A DNA stretch of 64,000 nt, from the NCBI GenBank assembly GCA_020631215.1, contig JAHDHS010000001.1, positions 1-64,000 of the forward strand, read 5' to 3'. The notes under the pieces are model-generated. The model did not search any database and was not told the DNA's origin. It saw only the letters and a program-made list of their open reading frames with translations. The first letter of the stretch is position 1, and each line of letters begins with the position of its first letter. Position numbers and translations under genes: made by a program. This stretch comes from Hellea sp. GTDB taxonomy: Bacteria; Pseudomonadota; Alphaproteobacteria; Caulobacterales; Maricaulaceae. Shown piece after piece: positions 44,066-52,648 of the stretch.

Positions 44066-45343
44066 ATGTCTGAAGAGACCAAAGTCATAAATCTGGGCTG
44101 CCGCCTCAACGCTTATGAAAGCGATGTGATGGCCGGCCATGCGCGCGATGCCGGTTTGACAGATGCGGTCATCATCAACACCTGCGCCGTGACCAATGAG
44201 GCCGTCGCGGAGAGTCGCCGTATGATCCGCAAGGCCGCCCGCGAAAACCCGGACGCGACTGTGATCGTGACGGGCTGCGCGGCCCAGATTGACCCGGCCG
44301 CCTTTGCCGAAATGGACGCGGTTGATCATGTTATTGGCAATGACGAGAAAATGCAGCCCGGTAGTTTTGATCCGGAGTTTTTGGCAGGGTCTGAACCCAT
44401 TCGCGTCAACGACATCATGAGCGTTACAGAAACCGCCCCGCAATTTCTCGGCAGCGCCAATCAGGCGCCCTCTAAAAGCCAGTCCCGCACGCGGGCCTTT
44501 TTGCAAGTGCAAAATGGCTGCGACCACCGTTGCACCTTTTGCATCATTCCCTATGGCCGGGGGAATTCCCGATCTGTACCTGCGGGCGAAGTTGTGAATT
44601 CCGTCAAATCCCTCGTTACGCAGGGCTATAAAGAAGTCGTGCTGACAGGCGTAGATCTGTCCAGCTGGGGCGGAGATTTGCCGGGACAACCGCCTATGGG
44701 CGATCTGGTTCGCCGCGTGCTGAAGCTCGTTCCGGATTTGCCACGTCTGCGCCTGTCGTCGATTGATCCGGCCGAAGTCGACGACACGCTGTTTGATTTG
44801 TTGACGACCGAGCCGCGTATGACGCCCTATCTGCATATCTCTCTCCAATCCGGGGATGACATGATCCTAAAGCGCATGAAGCGCCGCCATGACCGGGCAC
44901 AAGCTGTGGATCTGTGCGCGCGCCTGAAAGCCGCCCGCCCGGAATTTACGTTCGGGGCGGATATCATTGCCGGTTTTCCGACCGAAGATGACATCATGTT
45001 TGAAAATTCGCTTTCAGTGATTTCAGAGATCGGCATTCCCTGGCTGCATGTCTTTCCTTTTTCGGCCCGCGAGGGTACGCCTGCTGCGAAAATTCCGTCC
45101 GTCAATGGGAATATCGTCAAATCCCGTGCCAAAACTTTGCGCGATGAAGGTGCCCGTGTGAAGGCCGCGCATCTGACGTCCCGCATCGGACAAAATGACA
45201 TGGCCCTGTTTGAAGAAACGGGCCTTGGGCGACTGCCTGATTTTTCGCTGATAAACGTGGACAATCCGCCCATGGCAGGTAGTCTGGCGCAAGTAAAAAT
45301 CACGGGATCAACTCCCGACCATTTAACGGGACATCTGATTTAG
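44066..45343 (+). CDS. mtaB: tRNA t6A37 methylthiotransferase MtaB
   Basis: The 425-residue radical SAM protein has the MTTase layout: three N-terminal cysteines (NLGCRLNAYES, NTCAVTNEA, VTGCAAQ) for one 4Fe-4S cluster, then the radical-SAM cluster CxxxCxxC in NGCDHRCTFCIIPYGRG, and a C-terminal TRAM-like end. It converts t6A37 of tRNA to ms2t6A. Its stop overlaps the ftsY start codon by one base, a pairing commonly seen in this group of bacteria. Confidence 0.95.
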   Translation: MSEETKVINLGCRLNAYESDVMAGHARDAGLTDAVIINTCAVTNEAVAESRRMIRKAARENPDATVIVTGCAAQIDPAAFAEMDAVDHVIGNDEKMQPGSFDPEFLAGSEPIRVNDIMSVTETAPQFLGSANQAPSKSQSRTRAFLQVQNGCDHRCTFCIIPYGRGNSRSVPAGEVVNSVKSLVTQGYKEVVLTGVDLSSWGGDLPGQPPMGDLVRRVLKLVPDLPRLRLSSIDPAEVDDTLFDLLTTEPRMTPYLHISLQSGDDMILKRMKRRHDRAQAVDLCARLKAARPEFTFGADIIAGFPTEDDIMFENSLSVISEIGIPWLHVFPFSAREGTPAAKIPSVNGNIVKSRAKTLRDEGARVKAAHLTSRIGQNDMALFEETGLGRLPDFSLINVDNPPMAGSLAQVKITGSTPDHLTGHLI

Positions 45344-47139
45344 TGGCTGAGAAAAAGAAAAAAGGATTCCTCTCAAGGCTGGGCTTTAAATCCAAAGAGG
45401 AAAAGCTGGCTGAAGAAGCCGCAGAGAAAGCCGCCAAGCAGAAACTCGTTGATGAACAAATGGCGGCGCGTATGGCGGCGATCAATGCTGCCGCGCTGAA
45501 ATCCGCCCGGGAGCAGGATGAAAAATCCGCCGGTATTTCTGACGAAGAAAAAGCCGCGTTAGAGGCCGAGGAAAAACGGCAGGCGGAAATCCAGGCCGCC
45601 AAGGATGTCGCCCGCGCCAAACAGCTTGCCGAAGAGAAAGCCCGTAAAGAAGAGGCGGCCAAGAAAGCCGCTGAAGAAAAAGCGGCCCGTGAGGCGGAAG
45701 CCAAGAAGCGCGCCGAAGAACAGGCCCGCAAGGAGGCGGAAGAGCAAGCTGCCCGTGAGGCCGAGGCCAAAGCCCGCGCCGAAGAGGAAGCCCGCATCAA
45801 GGCCGAAGAGGCCAAAGCTTTCGCGGCAGCCAAGCGCAAATCCAACGAAGAAGCTGCGGCGCTAAAGGCCAAACAAGAGGCCGAAGCCAAAGCCCGCGCC
45901 GAAGCAGAAGCCAAGCGCCTTGCAGAGGAAGCCCGCCAAGCCGAAGAGGCGAGACTTGCGGCCGAAAAGGCTGAGGCAGATCGGTTGGAGGCCGAGCTCC
46001 TCGCGGCGGAGAAAGCCGAAGAAAAGCGCCTGCGCGATGAAGCCAAAGAGGCGGAACGCCGCGCCAAGATCGCCGAGGAACAGGCCGCCCGCGAACAAAA
46101 AGAACGCGAAATCGCCGCCGAAAAAGCCGCAGCGAAAGCGGCCAAGGAACGCGAAGAGAAAATCGCCCGGGGCGAAGACCCGGACGCGCCAGAGGTCGAT
46201 CCCATGGCCGAGGGCGGTTTCTTCAAGCGCATCACCAAAGGCCTGTCCAAATCCACTTCCCGCATGTCGGAGCAAGTCTCTGCCGTCTTCACCAAACGCA
46301 CGCTGGATGATGCGGCACTGGAGGAACTCGAAGATATTTTGATCATGTCAGACCTCGGACATAGCGTTGCCTCCAAAGTGACCTCCGCTCTGGCTGAGGA
46401 TAAATTCGATAAACAGGTCACCGATCTGGAAGTGAAAATCGCGCTGGCCGATGTCATTTCAGATATCCTTACGCCGCTGGAAAAACCGCTCGTACTCGGC
46501 TTGGCCAAACCACAAATCCTGCTTTTTGTCGGGGTCAACGGGTCGGGCAAGACAACGACTTTGGGCAAGATCGCGAAACGCTATACGGATGAGGGCAAGA
46601 AGGTTCTCATCGCGGCGGGCGATACGTTCCGCGCCGCCGCCGTCGAGCAGCTCACCGTTTGGGGCGAACGGGCGAAGGCTCCGGTCATCGCCGCCAAGAC
46701 GGGCGCGGATGCGGCCGGCCTGGTCTATGACGCGATCAAACAGGCGCAGGACAAAGCCTATGATATCCTGATGATTGACACGGCGGGCCGTCTGCAAAAC
46801 CGTACAGAGCTGATGGATGAGCTGTCCAAAATCATCCGCGTCATTCAAAAACAAGACCCCTCCGCCCCGCATCACTCCATCCTCGTTCTGGATGCCACGG
46901 TCGGACAAAACGCGCTGATGCAGACCGAAGCCTTCCAGAAAACGGCGGGCGTGACCGGGCTGATCATGACCAAGCTGGACGGCACGGCCAAAGGCGGGGT
47001 GCTGGTTGCGCTGTCAGAGAAATTCAAACTACCCATTCATTATATCGGCATTGGCGAGCGCATCGAAGACCTCGAACATTTCTCCGCCCCCGTCTTCTCC
47101 GCCGCCCTGTCCGGCGTGGCCGATGAGATGACAGCCTAA
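45343..47139 (+). CDS. ftsY: signal recognition particle receptor FtsY with a long charged N-terminal region
   Basis: The 598-residue protein has its NG domain in the last 300 residues, with GTPase motifs GVNGSGKTTTLGKIA, DTFRAAAVEQL, DTAGRLQNR and TKLDGTAKGG. Residues about 10-290 are almost entirely Ala, Glu, Lys and Arg and look like a long single helix or coiled coil. This A domain is longer than usual; E. coli FtsY, already with an extended acidic A domain, is about 500 residues. It delivers SRP-bound ribosomes to SecYEG. The start is GTG 45343, overlapping the mtaB stop. Confidence 0.95.
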   Translation: MAEKKKKGFLSRLGFKSKEEKLAEEAAEKAAKQKLVDEQMAARMAAINAAALKSAREQDEKSAGISDEEKAALEAEEKRQAEIQAAKDVARAKQLAEEKARKEEAAKKAAEEKAAREAEAKKRAEEQARKEAEEQAAREAEAKARAEEEARIKAEEAKAFAAAKRKSNEEAAALKAKQEAEAKARAEAEAKRLAEEARQAEEARLAAEKAEADRLEAELLAAEKAEEKRLRDEAKEAERRAKIAEEQAAREQKEREIAAEKAAAKAAKEREEKIARGEDPDAPEVDPMAEGGFFKRITKGLSKSTSRMSEQVSAVFTKRTLDDAALEELEDILIMSDLGHSVASKVTSALAEDKFDKQVTDLEVKIALADVISDILTPLEKPLVLGLAKPQILLFVGVNGSGKTTTLGKIAKRYTDEGKKVLIAAGDTFRAAAVEQLTVWGERAKAPVIAAKTGADAAGLVYDAIKQAQDKAYDILMIDTAGRLQNRTELMDELSKIIRVIQKQDPSAPHHSILVLDATVGQNALMQTEAFQKTAGVTGLIMTKLDGTAKGGVLVALSEKFKLPIHYIGIGERIEDLEHFSAPVFSAALSGVADEMTA

Positions 47140-47225
47140 CCATTCCGCAACCACTTTAGAGATATTTGCGGGTAAATTTCAGCAGCTATTCCTGACGGTC
47201 GCAGAAACATTTCCAGCCAGAATAA

Positions 47226-47338
47226 ATGTCATCCCGGACAAGCCGCATAGCGGCGCGATTCGGGACCTCTTAACTGTTTGTGGGTCAAGAGGTCCCGCAT
47301 CAGCGCAGCCGTAAACGGCTGCTTGTGCGGGATGACAT
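47226..47338. repeat. cloverleaf-like palindromic element
   Basis: The outer arms 47226-47243 and 47321-47338 pair at 17 of 18 positions; the arm starts ATGTCATCCCG. Three further hairpins are nested or overlap: GCCGC-ata-GCGGC (47242-47254), an 11-bp stem CGGGACCTCTT with AAGAGGTCCCG (47261-47297), and GCAGCCGT-aa-ACGGCTGC (47305-47322). One arm end also occurs at 68-80. This looks like a dispersed intergenic palindrome of the kind common in alphaproteobacteria. Confidence 0.75.
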
Positions 47339-47360
47339 GTGGGATTTAGACATGCGATTA

Positions 47361-47675
47361 CTCCCACTGGCGATCTTGCGCTCAGCTATTGGGTTAAATC
47401 CTTGAGGTAAGGACAGCCCGCGAACCCTGGCGTTCATGATGGACACCATTGGGTTAGAATCATATTTTACACGAACGCCAAGGTTCGCGGCGATGCGTTT
47501 TCGCTGACGGCCGGTATATACGCAGACAGTCAATGCAGATGTTGTAAATATCTGCACGTCTGGTCAGCTCTCGCCAGCAGGCCCGGCACAGCCGAATGTG
47601 TCACCACCCGGCGCTCAACCCGCACCGTCCTCTGACCCAGCAACTGACCGGTTACCTGTCCCAAGGCCAAAAGAA
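47361..47675 (-). ncRNA. candidate structured non-coding RNA, copy B
   Basis: This is the minus-strand counterpart of 32540-32821. Its long-range helix is GGGACAG (47656-47662) with CTGTCC (47411-47416). The main inner stem pairs CGCGAACCTTGGCGTTC (47473-47489) with GAACGCCAGGGTTCGCG (47419-47435), 16 of 17, and encloses GTAAAAT and an ATGG-tgt-CCAT hairpin. A further stem GCAGAT/ATCTGC (47535-47555) is specific to this copy. The 3' hairpin is 47361-47386. Downstream, 23 nt later, comes the arm of the palindromic element. An 85-codon frame through it is not conserved in copy A. Confidence 0.55.
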
Positions 47676-47682
47676 CAATTTG

Positions 47683-47714
47683 AATATAGGGGCGTTTTCA
47701 AAGGTGAGGATTTA
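47683..47714 (-). promoter_or_regulatory. promoter-like block of RNA candidate copy B
   Basis: On the minus strand TAAATCCTCACC (47703-47714) and TATATT (47683-47688) have the same 26-bp start-to-start distance as in copy A at 32501 and 32527. A start near 47675 is expected. Confidence 0.5.
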
Positions 47715-47828
47715 GTTTTTTCGTGCCCTGTAAGATAAGGGAAATTTGGCATTTCAGCGAGGATTTAACTGTTATGTCGCCCCGCCGTCATGCTTGGTTT
47801 TGGCGTGAGCGGATGTTTGTGATAGAGC

Positions 47829-48605
47829 ATGATTATGATGCGAATTATTATGATGATTGCGGTTTGGGTTTTGATGAGCGTGCCTGTTTGGGCGAATGCA
47901 GAGATCACGGCGATGATCATGCGTGGGGATTATGAGACGGCCATCACCCAGGCCGAAGCCTTACAAAGCGCGCAGGGCTATGCGCTGGCGGCAGAGGGGT
48001 TGAACGCACAAATCCTGCTGGGTGAGGTCGATGATATCAATGATGAAGCCAAACGCTCGCGCGATCTGGCCAGCCGGGCTCTGGCCATCGAGCCGGATTT
48101 GTTTAATGCCCGCCTGCAATATGCGCTGGCGGACGGGTTTGTTACGCGTTCCAGCAGTACATTTAAGGCTTGGCGGAAAAAGTTGCCTGCTAAAACTTTG
48201 GCGATTGCCACGGCTTTACATGATGATTATCCGGATGACCCACGCAGTGCCGCCTTATTAGGCGCTTGGCATTTGGGCGTGGTGCGTAAGGCGGGCGAGA
48301 AAAACGGGGAGAAGTGGTTTGGCGCGTCCACAGAGGAGGGCCGTAGGCTTTATAATCTTGCCAGAGCCGCTGCGCCCCAGGATATTCTGATCTCGACCAA
48401 TTACGCCGCCGCTTTGCTCGCCTTAGATGAGGCTGCCTATGCCAATGATGTTTATGCTATTCTGTCATCAACCATGGAAATGGTCGCCGCCAATGATGTC
48501 GAGCGCAAGGTGCAGGCACAGGCCGGTTTGATCTTATCCCACATGGATGATCTGGATGACGCGAAAGATGTTGCCGAGGATTTTCTGGACGGAGAGTGGG
48601 ATTAA
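47829..48605 (+). CDS. exported TPR-like helical protein of unknown function
   Basis: The protein of about 258 residues has a signal peptide (IIMMIAVWVLMSVPVWANA) and then helical repeats suggestive of TPRs: GDYETAITQAEALQSAQGYAL, ALAIEPDLFNARLQYALADG, and LARAAAPQDILISTNYAAAL. It is likely periplasmic and protein-binding; no partner is evident. ATGs at 47829, 47835 and 47838 are all possible, with only a weak AGAG upstream. Its stop abuts the stop of the convergent S24 repressor gene. Confidence 0.75.
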   Translation: MIMMRIIMMIAVWVLMSVPVWANAEITAMIMRGDYETAITQAEALQSAQGYALAAEGLNAQILLGEVDDINDEAKRSRDLASRALAIEPDLFNARLQYALADGFVTRSSSTFKAWRKKLPAKTLAIATALHDDYPDDPRSAALLGAWHLGVVRKAGEKNGEKWFGASTEEGRRLYNLARAAAPQDILISTNYAAALLALDEAAYANDVYAILSSTMEMVAANDVERKVQAQAGLILSHMDDLDDAKDVAEDFLDGEWD

Positions 48606-49232
48606 TTACTGCGAGGCCCAGACAATGCGGGCGACCCATTGCACCTCTTTCATTGATAAAATACGGTCTTCATATTCCGGATTCAGAGATATCAGCTCGA
48701 TTTTATGCGCGGTTTTCCGGTGCAGTTCTTTGGCCATCACCTCGCCGTCAATGGTTTTGACGACGACGCGGTCGCCGCGCCGGACGGGTTCATTGGGCGC
48801 GACCAGCACGCGATCCCCCGCGCGAAGGACGGGGGCCATGCTGTCACCCGCAATTTCCAGCGCATAAATATTCTCATCGCGCACACCGGGGACGCGCACA
48901 TCATCCCATCCGCCGCCGACAGGAAAACCGGCATCATCAAAAAAACCGTCATCCCCTGCCTGCGCCAGACCTATGACAGGAATGGCAGGGCCGGGAATCA
49001 GATTGCCATCAGCAAAGCGGGCAAATTCCTCAAAGCTCATGCCTACCGTGCCGAGCACTTTGGACAGGCTTTCTGTGGAGGGCCAGCGGGGTTTGCCCGC
49101 TGATGATGTGCGTTTGGATTTATTGAAACTGGTTGGGTCGAGCCCGGCCTGTTTGGCTAGGCCGGAAGGCGAGGTGCTGTGATGTTGCGCCAAATTGTCG
49201 AGCGCACGCCAAATATCAACATGTGAAAACAT
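48606..49232 (-). CDS. HTH-type repressor with S24 (LexA-like) peptidase domain
   Basis: The 208-residue protein has an N-terminal XRE-type helix-turn-helix (SGLAKQAGLDPTSFNKSKR) and a C-terminal S24 domain with the catalytic serine in AGDSMAPVLRAGD and lysine in TIDGEVMAKEL. An Ala-Gly site in GLAQAGDDG is a candidate self-cleavage point. Such chromosomal proteins resemble phage CI repressors, but no phage genes are near. It could be a stress-responsive regulator. The gene stands alone and convergent with the TPR-like gene. Confidence 0.9.
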   Translation of the reverse strand: MFSHVDIWRALDNLAQHHSTSPSGLAKQAGLDPTSFNKSKRTSSAGKPRWPSTESLSKVLGTVGMSFEEFARFADGNLIPGPAIPVIGLAQAGDDGFFDDAGFPVGGGWDDVRVPGVRDENIYALEIAGDSMAPVLRAGDRVLVAPNEPVRRGDRVVVKTIDGEVMAKELHRKTAHKIELISLNPEYEDRILSMKEVQWVARIVWASQ

Positions 49233-49268
49233 GGATTTGTTTTAGGGAAATATTCCTATGCTGTCAAA

Positions 49269-49300
49269 TAAAAAACCGCGCCCGTCAAACAGGCGCGGTT
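49269..49300 (-). terminator. rho-independent terminator of the first amt gene
   Basis: On the minus strand AACCGCGCC-tgtttgac-GGGCGCGGTT followed by TTTTATTTG. It lies about 25 bp after the ammonium transporter stop. Confidence 0.9.
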
Positions 49301-49325
49301 CGGGAGAACAGAATGAACAGCTGTT

Positions 49326-50594
49326 TTAGTTATAAGCGCTTTCGCCGTGCTGGCTGATATCCAGACCCACATATTCGGCTTCCTCATCGACGCGCAGACC
49401 CATCACCGCTTTCAGGGCGAAAAGTATGATCGCGCTGGCAATGGCCGACCAAGCCACGACGGCGGCTGTACCGGTTAGCTGGACAAGGAAATCACCATCC
49501 CCGGTGCCGCCGAGAAATTCTGCGGACAGGAAGGGCAAAAGCAAGATGCCGAGGATGCCGCCGACACCGTGCACGGCAAAGACATCGAGACTGTCGTCAA
49601 TTTTCAGGCGCACACGGATGAGGTTGACAGCGAGATAACAGAGCACACCGCCGGCCAGACCGATCAGCAGCGCGCCGCCCGGGCCGAGCACGCCGGCCGC
49701 CGGGGTGACAGTGGCCAGACCCGCAATCGTCCCTGTAGCGGCGCCGACAAGTGTAGGCTTGCGTCCGCCAAAGCTTTCAAAGGCGATCCAGACCAGTGTC
49801 CCCATAGAGGCGGCAATATGCGTGACCAGCAGCGCCATACCGGCCCCGCCATCGGCGGCCAGTTGTGAGCCGCCATTAAAGCCGAACCAGCCGACCCAGA
49901 GCATCGCCGCGCCCATCATGACAATGCCCGGACGGTGCGGCACAGATAAATCATTTGGGAAACCTTTGCGCTTGCCCAACATGAAGACATAGACGAGGGC
50001 CGAGATACCGGCCGTCGCGTGGACAACCAGACCGCCCGCAAAATCAATAACGCCTTTTTCTGCGAGCCATCCGCCGCCCCAAATCCAGTGGGTGACGGGG
50101 GCATAAACGACCAGAAGCCACAGCACGGTAAAGATCAGCACAGGGAAGAACTTCACACGCTCGACAAAAGCCCCGACAATCAGGCCGGGCGTGATAACGG
50201 CAAAGGTCATCTGAAAGGCGAGAAAGACGCTCTCCGGAATTGAACCGGAGACAGCATCACGGCCGAGATTTTTCAGGAAGAGATTATCCAATCCGCCCCA
50301 CCAGCCATTCGCGCCGCCAAAGGCAATGGAATAGCCGGCCACGACCCAGACGATAGAGGCGAGGGCGGCGATGGCGTAGATTTTCATCAGGACAGATAGG
50401 TAATTCTTGGCCCGTACAAGACCGCCATAAAACAAAGCCAGTCCGGGCAGCGACATAAACAGCACAAGCGCCGTGGCGGTTAATATCCAGGCGGTATCGC
50501 CGGAGTTGAGCGCGGCCGTATCTTGGGCCGCGGCGTTGGTTGGTACTACCATCAGACCCAGGGCCGGTATGACAGCGCGCATAATTATATTCAT
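49326..50594 (-). CDS. amtB: ammonium transporter (Amt family)
   Basis: The 422-residue protein has a signal peptide, eleven predicted membrane helices and the twin pore histidines in GLVVHATAGISAL and FAVHGVGGILGIL. FYGGLVRAKN is the family's first-loop motif. It conducts ammonium or ammonia across the inner membrane. ATG 50594 follows GAGGGG with a seven-base spacer; frames further upstream have no support. A second, more distant Amt gene follows upstream. No glnK/P-II gene is adjacent, unlike the usual glnK-amtB pair. Confidence 0.93.
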   Translation of the reverse strand: MNIIMRAVIPALGLMVVPTNAAAQDTAALNSGDTAWILTATALVLFMSLPGLALFYGGLVRAKNYLSVLMKIYAIAALASIVWVVAGYSIAFGGANGWWGGLDNLFLKNLGRDAVSGSIPESVFLAFQMTFAVITPGLIVGAFVERVKFFPVLIFTVLWLLVVYAPVTHWIWGGGWLAEKGVIDFAGGLVVHATAGISALVYVFMLGKRKGFPNDLSVPHRPGIVMMGAAMLWVGWFGFNGGSQLAADGGAGMALLVTHIAASMGTLVWIAFESFGGRKPTLVGAATGTIAGLATVTPAAGVLGPGGALLIGLAGGVLCYLAVNLIRVRLKIDDSLDVFAVHGVGGILGILLLPFLSAEFLGGTGDGDFLVQLTGTAAVVAWSAIASAIILFALKAVMGLRVDEEAEYVGLDISQHGESAYN

Positions 50595-50705
50595 CGTGAT
50601 TCCCCTCACATTTAAAGACGTCTGTCTCTTAACGGCTAGGCAATGTGGGGCGCGGCTTAGCGAATTAATGTTTGGGGAGTTGTGGGTGTTGCACAAAAAA
50701 TACAC

Positions 50706-50748
50706 GAAAAAACCCCGGCTTTGCACAAATACTGTGCTTGGCCGGGGT
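50706..50748 (-). terminator. rho-independent terminator of the second amt gene
   Basis: On the minus strand a long hairpin (CCCCGGCCAAGCACA pairing with TGTGCAAAGCCGGGG) is followed by TTTTTTCG. It ends the upstream amt transcript before the downstream amt promoter. Confidence 0.9.
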
Positions 50749-50823
50749 GAGGTTTTCGCGTTTGTCTATGACGCGAGGGGAAAGACCCTGTGGGCGGCCC
50801 GGCAAGCGGGCCGCGATATTCTG

Positions 50824-52122
50824 TTATCCATTGACGAATTCAGGATAGGACGGCACGCCGATTTCGGCTTGGTCCAATCCGGTATATTCGTCTTCTTCGC
50901 TCACTCTCACGCCGATCGTGGCTTTCAAGGCAAACCAGATGATGGCGGAGACAAGGCTGACGAAGACGCCGACCATGACCACACCGACGAGCTGCCCAAT
51001 AAAGGTCGCCTCGCTATTGGTCAGGGGCACGATTAATGTCCCGAAGATACCGGCCACCAAGTGAACCGGGATCGCGCCGACGACATCATCAATCTTGAGC
51101 TTATCCAGCAGCGGCACGGTGAGACAGGCCAGGATGGAGCCAATCGCGCCAATCAGCAGGGCAAATGGCACAGAGGGCGTAAGCGGTTCGGCGGTAATGG
51201 CGACCAGGCCTGCCAGCGCGCCGTTCAGCGCCAATGTCAGATCAATCTTTCCATAGCGAAGCTGGCAGTAAATCACGGCGGCGATGACGCCGGCTGCGGC
51301 GGCCATATTCGTATTGACGAAGATTTTCGCGATGGAGTCCGCGTCGCTGATCGTGCCCATGGCAAGCTGTGACGCGCCGTTAAAGCCGAACCAACCTAGC
51401 CACAGAATGAAGACACCCAGCGTCGCCAGCGGCATGGAAGATCCCGGGATCGGGTGTACATTCCCGTCAACATATTTCCCTTTGCGCGCTCCAATGACGA
51501 TCGCGCCGATGAGCGCGGCCCAGCCGCCTGTGGAGTGAACAAGGGTCGATCCGGCAAAGTCAGAAAAGCCCCATTTGCTGTCCAGATAGCCGCCGCCCCA
51601 TTCCCAGCTGCCGACAATCGGATAGATGAATCCGGTCAACAGGACGGTAAAGATGACGAAGGGCCAGAATTTAATCCGCTCGGCAACTGTGCCTGAGACA
51701 ATAGAGGCCGTCGTCGCGCAGAAGACCATCTGGAAGAACCAATCAGAATAGGAGGAATATCCCGTCCCGACATCTTCGGCGGCATAGCTCATCATGGCGA
51801 ATTTTCCAAAAAACGTCCCGCCGCCATACATAAGTTGATACCCCACAACCCAGAACATTAGACCCGCGACTGAATAAAGCGTGATATTTTTTAGGCACTG
51901 CATGGAGACATTTTTTGTACGGACAAATCCGGCCTCCAGCATGGCAAAGCCTGCCGCCATCCACATGACTAGAAAGCCGCCGATTAAAAATAGCAGCGTA
52001 TTAAAGACAAAGGCGTCATTAGCCGCCAGACTTTCCAATGTCGGAGCGTCCTGCCCCCAAGCGAGTGCGGGCAAGGCCGATAAGGCTGCCGCCCCGAATA
52101 AAATTTTCCCAAACTTGCGCAT
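50824..52122 (-). CDS. ammonium transporter, second copy (Amt family)
   Basis: The 432-residue protein has a signal peptide, eleven membrane helices and the pore histidines in STLVHSTGGWAAL and IPVHLVAGIFGTL. Its first-loop motif is EAGFVRTKNVSMQCLKN, which is closer to the longer eukaryote-like Amt subgroup than to the first gene here. ATG 52122 follows GGAAGGG. The gene is separated from the first amt gene by its own terminator, so the two are probably controlled separately. Confidence 0.92.
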   Translation of the reverse strand: MRKFGKILFGAAALSALPALAWGQDAPTLESLAANDAFVFNTLLFLIGGFLVMWMAAGFAMLEAGFVRTKNVSMQCLKNITLYSVAGLMFWVVGYQLMYGGGTFFGKFAMMSYAAEDVGTGYSSYSDWFFQMVFCATTASIVSGTVAERIKFWPFVIFTVLLTGFIYPIVGSWEWGGGYLDSKWGFSDFAGSTLVHSTGGWAALIGAIVIGARKGKYVDGNVHPIPGSSMPLATLGVFILWLGWFGFNGASQLAMGTISDADSIAKIFVNTNMAAAAGVIAAVIYCQLRYGKIDLTLALNGALAGLVAITAEPLTPSVPFALLIGAIGSILACLTVPLLDKLKIDDVVGAIPVHLVAGIFGTLIVPLTNSEATFIGQLVGVVMVGVFVSLVSAIIWFALKATIGVRVSEEDEYTGLDQAEIGVPSYPEFVNG

Positions 52123-52291
52123 GGTTTTCCCTTCCAATTTATTTCACAGCTCACACATCCTGCTTTAGACAGGCACTGGCGACTCTGTGCTGCGTGGATT
52201 GGGTGAGTTGCAGGGCCCCGCGCATTTTCTGTGCGGCAATTGCGAAGATTTGCTCTAATCTTGTGCGGAGCGATAAAGATCAGGAGATTCG

Positions 52292-52648
52292 ATGAGCTCT
52301 CAATATATCTATAAAATCTTCCGCCCCGAAGAGTGGGCACGATTCCAAGAAACGAAAGTTTTCGCGGGCAGCCCGGATGATCTGCGCGACGGTTTCATCC
52401 ACTTATCGGAGGCCAATCAACTGGCAGGCACTTTGGCCAAATATTATACAGACGGGGCCGATGTAATATTGGCTGAAGTTGACGCACGTGGTCTAAGCAA
52501 GGCGCTGAAATATGAAACCAGCCGCGGCGGGGCGCTGTTTCCTCATCTCTTTTCGGATTTAAATATGCGCGCGGTCAATCGTCACTGGGTGATTGCGGCG
52601 GAAGATGACAAAAGCTATGTCCTGCCCGAATTAGGAAGCCCATCATGA
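52292..52648 (+). CDS. DUF952 family protein
   Basis: The 118-residue protein matches DUF952: YKIFRPEEWARFQ, then DLRDGFIHLSEANQLAGTL and LFPHLFSDLNMRAVNRHW. The fold resembles an ADP-ribosyltransferase-like barrel in related structures, but function is unknown. AGGAG precedes ATG 52292 and the stop overlaps pyrD by four bases (ATGA). Confidence 0.88.
   Translation: MSSQYIYKIFRPEEWARFQETKVFAGSPDDLRDGFIHLSEANQLAGTLAKYYTDGADVILAEVDARGLSKALKYETSRGGALFPHLFSDLNMRAVNRHWVIAAEDDKSYVLPELGSPS

Larger units (their letters stand above)
47140..47828. other. 689-bp non-coding region with a palindromic element and RNA candidate copy B
   Basis: No convincing protein gene is present. It holds the cloverleaf-like element (47226-47338), the second structured RNA candidate on the minus strand (47361-47675) and its promoter-like block (47683-47714). 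About 110 bp before the next gene show nothing recognisable. Confidence 0.7.

Noticed and set aside
45300-46568. A 422-codon Ser/Ala-rich frame opposite ftsY.
   Set aside because: It mirrors the Ala/Glu/Lys codons of the FtsY A domain and has no ribosome site or domain.
47300-47557. An 85-codon frame on the minus strand in the intergenic region after ftsY.
   Set aside because: It runs through RNA candidate copy B. The matching bases in copy A give an almost unrelated peptide although helices are kept, so the constraint is on RNA structure.
48606-49232. S24 repressor as a sign of a prophage.
   Set aside because: No integrase, structural or lysis genes are nearby and the flanks are ordinary chromosomal genes.
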